A stretch of DNA of 64,000 bases from Rusavskia elegans (lineage: Eukaryota; Ascomycota; Lecanoromycetes; Teloschistales; Teloschistaceae). The notes below the pieces were generated by a model, which did not search any database, was not told where the DNA came from, and saw only the letters and a list, made by a program, of their open reading frames with translations. The position numbers were made by a program, and so were the translations under genes. This document shows positions 54,693-64,000 of the stretch, one piece after another (position 1 is the stretch's first letter; each line of letters begins with the position of its first letter). The stretch spans positions 372,001 to 436,000 of the forward strand of contig SAUG01000012.1 in the NCBI GenBank assembly GCA_011316305.1. Direction: 5' to 3'.

Positions 54693-56661
54693 ATGTTTGG
54701 AATCCGTTTGCTTTGCTGCTTCTTCAGCATCATTGGCTCTGCCTTGACTGCTTCACCTCCTCCCACTAATCGCGGTTTCATGCAGAGTAAGCTGCAACCA
54801 TTCGTTGATTCGCTCGCCTTGCCGCCGCCTCAAGCTCAGTCTTTGTCGAACAAGCTTGACCAAGATTCGAACCTTGCAGCCTTCCTTAGTGGTAAGGACT
54901 ATCAGTCGTCTTTGTTGCTGGTCGTAGCTTGTTTGTCTATACAAGCAAGTCTTGGAGCCGAGTCGGTCGACACGATACCTATCAATCAATCCGAGACTGA
55001 AGCCAATTGGTCCGCTCACCTCGGTCTTACGTATCATTGAATACTGAACATATGGACACAGGTCGCAAGGCTGTTGGCGTTCCCCAACATGCGTTGTTCT
55101 TCCAAAATCAGCGCAAGATGTATCCAGAGCACTCAAGAATATCAAATTTTTCAACTCTAAATTTGCCGTCCGCAGTGGCGGGCATTCTCCTAACCCAGGC
55201 TTCTCCAGCATCCATAACCCAGGCATTCTCATCGATCTGCAAAAACTCAATCAAATCCAAATCAGCCAAGACAAGAAGGTCGCAAGCCTGGGACCGGGCG
55301 GGCGATGGGGTAACGTCCTCGCAGCTTTGGATCCGTACGATGTGAGCGTGATAGGCGGTCGGATCCCGCAAGTCGGCGTCGCTGGAGTCATTCTCGGAGG
55401 TACAACTCCTTTTAGCAGAGCCACTTTCGGGATAGCTGATTCATTTGGTACAAGGCGGACTATTCCACTTCTCCGGCGAATACGGTCTTGCTGGGGATAA
55501 CGTTAAGAATTTCGAAGTAATCATTCATCCTTCGCCATTCAGAAAGAAGCCAGCTAAATCATTCTGCACAGATCGTCCTTTCAGATGGCACTGTTACAAA
55601 CGCTAACGCGGACCGCAATCCTGACTTGTTTTGGGCGTTGAAGGGCGGAGGAGCAAACTTTGGTACGGTCAGACCACACCCGGACATGTAACCCGGTTGA
55701 TGCGTGTCAGGTATCGTCACTCGTTTTGACCTATACACCATTCCAGTAAAGAACATCTGGTTCCAGGTAGCGATCTACACACCTGACCAGGTCCCTGCTA
55801 TCCTGGATGCTTTTGCGGAATGGCAAGGCAAAGGCGCTTCAGATGTCAAGTCAACCGTTGCTTTAATCATTGCACCTGAGGCAGCCACTGTAGGGCTCAT
55901 CTACTCAGCTCCTGCCGACAAGCCCGAGGCCTTTGACCCATTTTATTCGATACCGCCCGCAACAGTTGCTGTACCCGCGAACAATGGCACAGTGTTGAGT
56001 CTGACCAACATACTCGGCACCACATTTTCGAACGCTCCGCAGCGGTGAGTCAATCCTGGCGGCATGGTGGTTGAAGGCATTACATCACTGATCAAAGATC
56101 TTGCAGCCATGACTATCGCGGTGCTAGCTCGAAGGTGGATGTACAGCTCTATAAAGAGGTTTACACCTTCTGGAGAGAACAAGCCGTGGCAGTTCATGAA
56201 GCGACAGGGGCCAACATGACCTTCACCCTTCAGCCAATACCTGTCAATCTCGTAGACCAAGGAATTGCGAAAGGCGGCAATCCACTTGGACTACCAAGGA
56301 TTAACCACCAATGTAAGTTCGACTTCCCTGGGTCCGTCAGACGCGACAATAAGGACGATGTATCAGTGGCTGACCGCGCTGCATAGGGTGGACGACGCTG
56401 GTTGATTGGAACAATGCCGAAGACGACGAGAAAGTGCGGGCTGTTCCCATCGCTACAAGCGAGAAATGGAAGGAGCTCGGAGAACAGCGGGGCTCGTATA
56501 TCCCGTTCCTGTTCATGAACGATGGGTCGAGAGATCAAAGCCCACTCTCGTTGTATGGTGCGGAGAATGTGGCAAGACTGAAGAGTGTGTCGAGGAAGTA
56601 TGACCCCTCCCAGACGTTCCAAACGTTGCAGGGTAACGGCTTCCTGCTTTCCAAAGTATGA
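54693..56661 (+). CDS. Secreted FAD-linked oxidoreductase, BBE type (copy 2)
   Basis: Paralogue of the oxidase at 46081. Seven exons: 54693-55009, 55062-55399, 55455-55516, 55572-55662, 55711-56044, 56107-56312, 56387-56661, all phases consistent, about 540 residues. Signal peptide [17 protein letters not shown]-binding motifs [12 protein letters not shown] (covalent-FAD histidine present), [10 protein letters not shown] and GGRIPQVGV, and a BBE-type end [10 protein letters not shown]. Exons of 62 and 91 nt are identical in size and phase to copy 1. The first donor is GTCCGC, unusual but needed for frame; it sits at the same codon (Trp) as in copy 1. A 36-nt GTAAGG...GTAG segment at 54895-54930 is in frame either way and is probably too short to be an intron. 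Confidence 0.87.
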
Positions 56662-57455
56662 TTGGTTGGGTAAGCCGTTGCATCAGCTCTATGCAGAGAC
56701 CGATTGGTATGTGTTTTATCCTTCGTCCTGCCCTTTTTCGACGGCTTTTCGGCTTCACACTTAGATAGTTCAGGAATATTTGCACCATCCATCAGATGGT
56801 CTCCACGATACTTGCCTACTTCGATTTATGCGTATGTCTCGTAACAGCAGGGGTTACGTGGTCATGAGTGAGACCGAAAGAGGAGCTAGCGCAGTCGCCA
56901 CAACCAAGAGGCAACCTCTCCTTTGTCGTGTTAAAATCCGTCCGAGGGGTCCCGATGTGTGCCATGCCACAGAGCAATCGTCAAAAAAAGCCAAGAGAGC
57001 CGAGTAGTGTTCTATGTCACTACACTAATAGCTGACAGCTTTTTAAAAGGTAATCCCACACCAAGGTACTGACTGTTGTACACACTGAATCTCGACACAA
57101 CGAGCTTCTCCTTACCTCGTGCAAGACGAGAAAGCCTTGTTTCAATTTAGTACAACTTTGGTTTCTTATGTTTCTTATGTTTCTAGTACGATGGTCGGCC
57201 TTGTGTCACCATACTCTTTCTTGGGGTCAATGGTAACTGCGGAACCTGCATAACACGACGCAGTGCGACTATTTCTGCTGCACGTTTATCAACATGGCGG
57301 GGTTTAGGCCTTCTGGGCCAGGTAAAGGCTATATGCGACAACAGCCTGGCATGCGCCACGAGATACTTGTCTTATAAAATCCCTTCACAACACCCAGCAC
57401 CCGCAGCAAACTCCTTCACCTCGTATTTCGAAACAGGTGACTGCTGAGATCCAGA
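56662..57455. other. Intergenic between FAD oxidase 2 and P450
   Basis: No gene supported. An imperfect direct repeat of TTTCTTATG occurs at 57170-57182. The segment 57360-57455 is the likely P450 promoter and 5' UTR. Confidence 0.45.
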
Positions 57456-59277
57456 ATGAAGCACTTGAATACCCCTGAGGTCCACCTCGCGCAAGGTCTC
57501 ATGCTGCCCATATTGCTCATCAGCCTCTACGTCAGTCCATCATTCACCACACAAAAGTAAGCTAACCTTGCTATTAGTATGTGGGAAGCGTAATCTATTG
57601 CCTGTTCTTCCACCCTCTTGCAAAGTACCCAGGACCTTTCCTGGCCAAGTTTTCGGTATGGCCTTCGTATTATCATACCACTGCTGGAAACCGTCATATC
57701 TGGATTTGGCAATGCCATCAAACCTATGGTCCTATCTTCCGATCTGGTCCGAACAGCTTGCTCTTCAACTCACCCGAAGCCAATCGAGCCATCTATGAGG
57801 CCAAGTCCAATGTCAAGAAAGGCAGTTTTTACCTCGCACTCACCCTGAAAGTCGGAGCTCTGAATACCGTGAACTCAAATCACGCTGAGCATGCCCGTAA
57901 GCGAAGAATATTGAATGCCGCTTTCTCAGACAAGGCTTTGAGGACCTCTGAACCTTACGTCATCCAACATGTCGATCGTTGGTGTCAGCTCCTCGTTGAC
58001 GGAGCCGGTCATGAATGGTCTCAGCCTCGAGATATGGCGGAGTGGTCTGATTATCTCGTTTTCGACATCCTTGGTATGCCAGTACTACCCCTACTGCGCG
58101 AGCAAGACCAACAATCTTTGAATCGCTTTTGTGACGCTCGTATCTAATGTCTTCTCATCCATAGGTGAATTATGCTACGCAAAATCATTCGAGATGAAAG
58201 AACCAGGAGAAAACACTCTAAGGTCTCTGCCAAAAGTTATGTCGAATGTCGCAGCCCTGCACTATAATGTAGGTCAAGACATCGCTGACGCACTGTGAAA
58301 GCTTCAAACTTATCTTATGGACTTGGCAGATCGGGCGCTCTCCTTGGCTCAGCCAATGGCTCTGGCTAAGACCTAGAGGTTTAGATAAAGTATTCAAGAT
58401 GTTGGCGCCAAAGAGTATTTCGACCTTTACGCGCTTCATTGAATCGAACCTCTCCTCTAGAATTGCCAAGGAGCAAGGCGAAGCTGAAAAGGGTGTGGAT
58501 CCGGCAGATGTCCGAAAGGATATGTTCCATCATCTTTTTCAGGCCAAAGATCCTTTGACTGGCGGGCCTGGGTATACGATTGCCGAGCTCTTTGAGGAAA
58601 CGAGTATGCTTGTAGCTGCGGGATCTGATACTACATCGACTGTTATCCCAGCCATGTTCTTCTACATGATTCGAAATCCCGAAACGTACGAGAAGCTAAC
58701 CAGCGAGATCCGAAAGTCTTTCAAGAACGTCGACGAAATCCATACGGGTCCACAGCTGGCTTCCTGTCGTTACCTGCGTGCTTTCATTGACGAGACTATG
58801 AGGATGAGCCCGCCCGTTAGTGGAGATCTAACTCGGGAAGCTCTTGCTGGCGGCATCACAGTCGAAGGTCAATACCTGCCAAATGGTACCATCGTTGGGG
58901 TATCTCGTTACGCTCTTCACCATAACGAGGCGACTTTCCCGGACTCTTTCAAGTTCCAGCCTAAACGTTGGATGGCTGAAGAGCAAGAGGAAATCTCGGC
59001 ACCGGTCAACGTTGCTGCCCATGAGTCTGGTTTTGCCCCCTTTTCGATGGGACTTCGTGGTTGCCCAGGCAAGAACCTGGCATATCTTGAAATGAGTATC
59101 ACCATTGCAAAGGTACTTTACCTTTACGATGTCCAGGCTATGGAGGGCAGTGATCTAGGAGGTGGTAAGCCTGATCAGATCTTGGGTCGTCAGAACAAAG
59201 AGCACTATCAGACCTGGGATAGGTTCATATCTACCAGACAGGGGCCTGTTGTTCAGTTTCGAGCAAGGAGAGACTAG
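57456..59277 (+). CDS. Cytochrome P450 monooxygenase
   Basis: Microsomal heme-thiolate monooxygenase. Four exons, 57456-57530, 57578-58073, 58165-58268 and 58330-59277, give 540 residues. An N-terminal membrane anchor (MLPILLISLYYVGSVIYCLFFHPLAKYPGP) is followed by a PGP hinge. Hallmarks: I-helix AAGSDTTSTV, ExxR as ETMR, PKRW, and the heme loop FSMGLRGCPG with the axial cysteine. All catalytic residues are present. The style (HPLAKYPGPFLAK, SDKALRTSEPYV) is that of fungal P450s near the CYP65/pisatin-demethylase-like group. Probably hydroxylates or epoxidises the prenylated product of its neighbours. Confidence 0.92.
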
Positions 59278-59505
59278 GGGGGTTTTTCTTTTTTGCCCGG
59301 GTGAGGATCATGCTGGGGTTGGAAAGTTCAATCAGCGATATCGATATGAGAGGCCGCGCTTCATATTCTACAGTATATTTGTGTTCGTGTTCCTAATGAC
59401 GAGCCCATGGATACTTTTTGTTCCTTGCTTTAGATTACATTCCTCGCTTGGCATAACCTTAGATCTTTCCACCTCCGCATCAGCAACAATCGCAACTTCG
59501 TGAAG

Positions 59506-62500
59506 ATGACTTCTGACAGAGCAGATACGACTGCAGTGAGCACGACCCAGACACCCCGACGGGGTATATCGAAAAGCGATGAGCAATCCTGGGCAAGGAC
59601 TGAACGCGTAGCTCGGAGCCACCCGATACCTCCCGTGCGAAGGTTCAGCGCGTCAGATGGAACTCGTCAGGGTACTGCCTCGCTCCAGCGACCAGTACTC
59701 CTGGATGGGACGCAAAGTACAAGCAATCAACAAGGAGACAAGAAAGAAGTCGGATCCTTTGGGTTCCCAACACCAATTATACATCATGCCAGGCATCCAG
59801 ATAGCATAAAGTCAGGGGTTAAGGCAGCTTCTGATGCATCTCGACACAATCCACCAAATTCCCGTAATGGCAAAAGTCGTAAAGACAACCAAGACTACGG
59901 CTGTAAGGTTTCCCATTATTGGCAATTTATTTCCAGTATTGACCTTGTTGCAGTGTTATCAACGCAATATCACGATCCTTCTGCGATGCAGCGTCATCAA
60001 GGGAAGACCGTAAGCTTCGCTGATACGCGGGATGGTATGGAGACCTCGGACAACAAACAATCTGATGTTTCGTCCAGCGAACAGGTTGAGCAAGCTTTTG
60101 CACTTCACGCTTCCTACCAGAGAGAAGGCAGTATTCGTTCGCCTGCTACGGGCTCCGACTCCCAGGACACGCCGAGTCCATCATCAGCGGGCAAAGGGAT
60201 ACTTCGCAACAAGTCCGGCACGACCACTCCGGACAATGATACAACCGCTCAAAAGGTCAAGAGTAAGTTCAGGTTGATCCAACGCCCAAGGAGGACCCTC
60301 ATACTTGGCCATAAAGCAGGCTTGTGGCTGGCGAATTACGCGTTCGACTCTTTCTGTCAGGTTGCAAACGCACTCCTCCTTCATCAGTGGAATGATTTGG
60401 ACACAAGTAGATTGCCTAAGATGGTTGGGCCTAAGAGATTACAAAATTGGGAGATCTTTGTGGATATTAGAGACGGCGACAAAAAGGACAAGCAGATCAT
60501 CATCAAACCATTCACCGAAGCTGGGCGGAAGAATTACGAGAAATTCATCCTGCCAGTCTTGCAAAAGAACAACCCCAAGCTCCTTGTCCGAGTCCGTGAC
60601 GGGGATTTGGGATGTGGCTTCGAGTGCAAGGATCCATCATGTGACAATTCCAGGGATCTTGAAGTCCTCGTGCCGGATGTTGGGTTTCTGCGAATCCTAG
60701 CAGACTGGCACCGTTGGCGAGAGCAGCCCAAGCTGATTGAGAACAGCCAAGTTTTCGAGAACGGGGTCTTCGGGTTGCTATTTCCCTCGCCAGATGGCAA
60801 GAATGAATATATGATCGAATTACCTGATGGTTCGACTTTCCACGTATCTCGTGACGCATATCCATCGTTGCCAGCAGATGTGCAGAAAGCGTTGAGCCGT
60901 ATCACGACCGCGGAAAGTCAGGAAGGCGTGAAACCTGAAAAGATCAAGCTCATGCCTCACACACCTGTACAAGCACTCACAATGGAAAGACCGCCCGCAA
61001 GTCCAAGTCAGAAAAGTCCAGGTAATGACGTACTTCTGGAGAGCGAATTGTCCAGACATGTCTAATGCATGAGCCAGGTTTAGCAAGGGCAGAAGGCACT
61101 ATGTTCGTCCATCGACCAGCCAATTTTACTCACTTCCGATACGATCCCCCTCATACGATGGAAAGCTTTTTCGGACTGGCCCGAAAACAACTGTACTCAG
61201 AAACAGAAGGCAGACTTAAGCTGCGGATCAGTCCATCTAATGCTTTCAGACAGTCAGGCAAGCTTTTGCTGCCGATAACGGAACACAAAACATCATACAT
61301 AAATCCGGGCGAAGATGGAGAGACTCGCGAGGATGTCTGGAGAGAAAGTATAGTGGAAAAATGGCTGACACCGCAGGAGGACGTCTGGGCTATCAAAGTC
61401 TTTGTAGGTGTACATCAACCAGATCCCCCAGCATTTCCTGCTGACACTCTTACGCAAGCACTCCATTCAAGTATACGATGGCCTGCGAGACAAAGATACT
61501 GGGCACAAACCAGAGCAGTGGGACGTCTCCGCACTCGGGAGTCGTGATTCAGATGATGGTGAGGATCTAGGATGGAACATACCACCAGCGACTATTATGG
61601 ACGGCCTAGCAGAGATATCCTTGAACCTGCTGAATATCGACCCGCGCTTATCTAGCATGGGAATCGTACTCCGCGTCAAGCGCGAGAATTCGAGTGAATG
61701 GCTGTGCTGGAAATCGCCCATGACCTTTCTCCAATTCCAGCTCGAAGTGCTCTACAAAATTGACGGGGAGGCCATTGCAATCTACCCGGGTGATTATGTA
61801 GGCATTGCCTCCACCTTCGAAGTGTTCACTGATTAACACTACACAGGAGGAGCCAGACGTCGAACAGTCCAAAACATTGCAGGCAATGAAACAACTGGGG
61901 CAGAAGAAAACTATCGCAAAAGATGCCGTAGAAGCCTTCAATATGCCGGAAGTGAAGCGGAATCCAGCTCAAGCAGGTTTGTGCACCACATATCGTCTGG
62001 GAATGCGTACTAAGATATTGCCAGACGGTCGCTTCAACAATCTAGGACATCTTGGTATACAGCTACCTCAGACGACTTGGAATCCCAAAGGAACCCATCT
62101 AGAACCGACACCGAGCTATGCTACCAACGCACTCATCTACAGTGCTAGCGACATGGGTTTGCTCCAGCAGCGGCTGTTCCGGGCTGAAAGCGAGGTTCTG
62201 ATGCGTGAGGAGGCATGCCGGGTCTGCGGCTTGACATTTCTGAAGCGTTCTGGAGGCAAAGATCTGGTTAGAACACTACGTTTACCCGGATCATTGGTTT
62301 GAACTTATGTGAGGCAGGACCGTACGACTGAGATCAACAACCACTATGCTTCACACGTTATTGCTGGACCGCGAGCTTGTTCGATGAAGGGCTGTGAGGA
62401 GGACCTCGGCAACCCCAATAAATATTCTACGTGGGCGGTTAGTATACAGGCAATACCACCAAAGAAACTATTGACCATCTTCAGGATATCGTCAAACACA

Positions 62501-64000
62501 TCTCGGGCCACGGACAGCGCACTTGTTCAACTCCAAATTGCTACTGCCCCTTATGGCTGCTGACACACGAGGTATGACCCTTCGAAGATTGTGGCATGTA
62601 GCTTGCTCATGGCTGGATCAGCAACTGATGAACCATCTGAAAATACATCCGGACATATCCAGTCTTCGTGATCCAGTCTCGGAAACCTCTTCAACGCTCA
62701 GACGAGAAAGTGCAACGCAAACAAACCCCATTGACCTCGATCCTAACTTTCGCTACGAACCACAAATCGAGGATTCCCTGACAGAACGTCCGATAGGCGA
62801 TGTCAGACTTTGGTGTGGCATGTGTAACAGTTACCTCGATGATTTGACCCAGAAGGTATGTTGTGCCAACCTGCTCGAAAGAATCCGCATCTGAATTGAG
62901 GTCTTTCGTAGGAGAAAGAGCATCATGCGAAGCAGTGCAAAATTCCGTTCGAGGATCTCACACTAATGGAATTCAATAAGAGTGTCAAAGTGGTAAACGG
63001 ACACCCCATTACCACTTTGAAGAGTAGATACAAGCCTACGACAAGGCGAGTCGTACAGGGTGGGACGACGAGCCTGGTGGAGGCTGCTACCACCATTACA
63101 GCGGCAGTGGACCATTTGGCCTCCACAACTGCACTTGGACGGGGAAAACGCAAAGCTGCTGCATCGAAAAGACCCAATGAAGTCATGTCTTCAAATCTTC
63201 CAGAGGAGACTGCAGATCAAACCGCACCGGCGAAAGGGGGAAAGGGCAAAAAGGCCCAAACCGACACAAAAGCTGCCAGAGCAGCGACTGCGACCCAACC
63301 AGACAGCACCGAGCGTTCAGCTACAGCAACTTCCAAGACTTCGGAATCTTCATCGGGTAAATTGCCTAGGAAGCGTGCCCCTACGGCGAAGGCCAAAATT
63401 CCGGATGACCCTGATGATCCAGCCGACCCTCCGAAACCAGCCAGGAAAACCAGAGCGAAGAAAACGAAATCAGAAAACGAGCCCGCCACAACAACCGAAT
63501 ACCCGCAACCAGAATCTTCAAAGCGGACCCGTGCATCTCGTACGAAGAAGACGGACAATCAAGCCGAGGGAACTGGTCAGCCTCTAGCATCACCTTCAGC
63601 ACCAGCAGACGCTCCTGGTTCTTCACTTCACCCACCTGCTCCCGAAGAAAAGGCTGCAGATGCCTCCGAAACTACCGAGACAAAAACACTAAACACGAGG
63701 GCAACAAGGGGCCAAAGAACCACCACAACCCAAGCAACCACTACCACCACATCACCCAGAAAGCGTCGAACTCCAGGAACCAAGACCGCTACAGAAACCC
63801 CACCAGCTAAACGACGTAAAACAGCAAAAGAGCCGGAAGACGCGGCCGAAACGAAATTCACAGTCCCAACAGGAGCTGAAGATACTGCAATACCCTCACT
63901 CGATCCACCAGCCCACGACGCCAACAACAACGACAATAACGACCCAGCGAAGTCAACCTCTGCAAAAGGTAAAGCCAAAACCTCAGCACCCAAAAGCAAA
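59506..64000 (+). CDS. Large basic Cys/His-containing protein, 3' end beyond the window
   Basis: Eight exons join without a stop to the window edge: 59506-61021, 61093-61403, 61459-61797, 61847-62266, 62318-62437, 62485-62571, 62622-62855, 62912 onward (about 1370 codons). An optional 51-nt intron (59902-59952, GTAAGG...TGCAG) lies in the first. Residues near 250-480 form a conserved-looking globular region (WEIFVDIRDGDKKDKQ, YMIELPDGSTFHVSRD). Two Cys-rich clusters follow: CRVCGLTF..., CSMKGCEE and CSTPNCYC, then LWCGMCNSYL, suggesting zinc binding. The visible C-terminus is Lys/Ala/Pro-rich with nuclear-localisation-like runs (PRKRRTPG, AKRRKTAKEP). Likely nuclear or chromatin-associated. 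The family is not recognised. Confidence 0.65.

Noticed and set aside
54895..54930. 36-nt possible intron in FAD oxidase 2
   Set aside because: Shorter than any other intron here and in frame, so probably retained coding sequence.
44443..59277. Complete known meroterpenoid cluster
   Set aside because: No PKS, terpene cyclase or cluster regulator is present, so I did not name a known pathway.
1..64000. CRISPR arrays, rRNA operons, bacterial operons
   Set aside because: No spaced direct repeats, no rRNA-like sequence, and genes are eukaryotic with introns.

Overview
The window is nuclear DNA from a filamentous ascomycete (Pezizomycotina, probably Dothideomycetes; the class is an inference). 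Genes are compact and many are interrupted by introns of about 45-60 nt with GT...AG ends and CTRAC-like branch sites. Housekeeping proteins are clearly fungal: ERV14/cornichon, CDC40/Prp17, COX10, a PPZ phosphatase, the NatC subunit NAA38 and a WDR6/RTT10 homologue. Exon structures were worked out by hand from splice signals and reading-frame continuity.

Left part (1-19.4 kb), mostly conserved genes: a WDR6/RTT10 WD40 protein; a three-domain P-loop kinase/HAD/uracil phosphoribosyltransferase fusion; a small secreted or membrane protein; COX10; a membrane-anchored ZZ-finger/EF-hand protein; CDC40; ERV14 (minus strand); a small secreted protein.

Middle part (19.4-44 kb), more accessory and partly decayed: a secreted-protein gene that has apparently lost its start codon and carries two in-frame stops; a solo copia-type gag fragment; a GNAT acetyltransferase with a probable frameshift; an intact secreted sedolisin (S53) protease; an F-box protein; a membrane-anchored protein resembling those annotated 'modin'; a relic of a small secreted protein; a MYND-finger protein; PPZ; NAA38; and several small uncertain genes.

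Right part (44-59.3 kb) looks like a specialised-metabolism neighbourhood: cupin protein, secreted FAD-linked (BBE-type) oxidase, short-chain dehydrogenase, 7-TM rhodopsin-like protein, UbiA-type prenyltransferase, a second FAD-linked oxidase and a cytochrome P450. There is no polyketide synthase, NRPS or terpene cyclase in the window, so the substrate is unknown. A prenyltransferase next to BBE-type oxidases resembles the logic of prenylation followed by oxidative cyclisation. From 59.5 kb a long multi-exon gene for a basic, cysteine-containing, probably nuclear protein runs off the right edge.

The most unusual non-coding signal is a dispersed family of short elements between and beside genes. 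One subfamily is a ~35-45 nt inverted repeat (arms like CATCCGAT / ATCGGATG), with three copies 14-43 nt after stop codons. The other is built on the core GATACCTCGAT. Arm changes in different copies keep base pairing, which suggests the structure matters or mattered.
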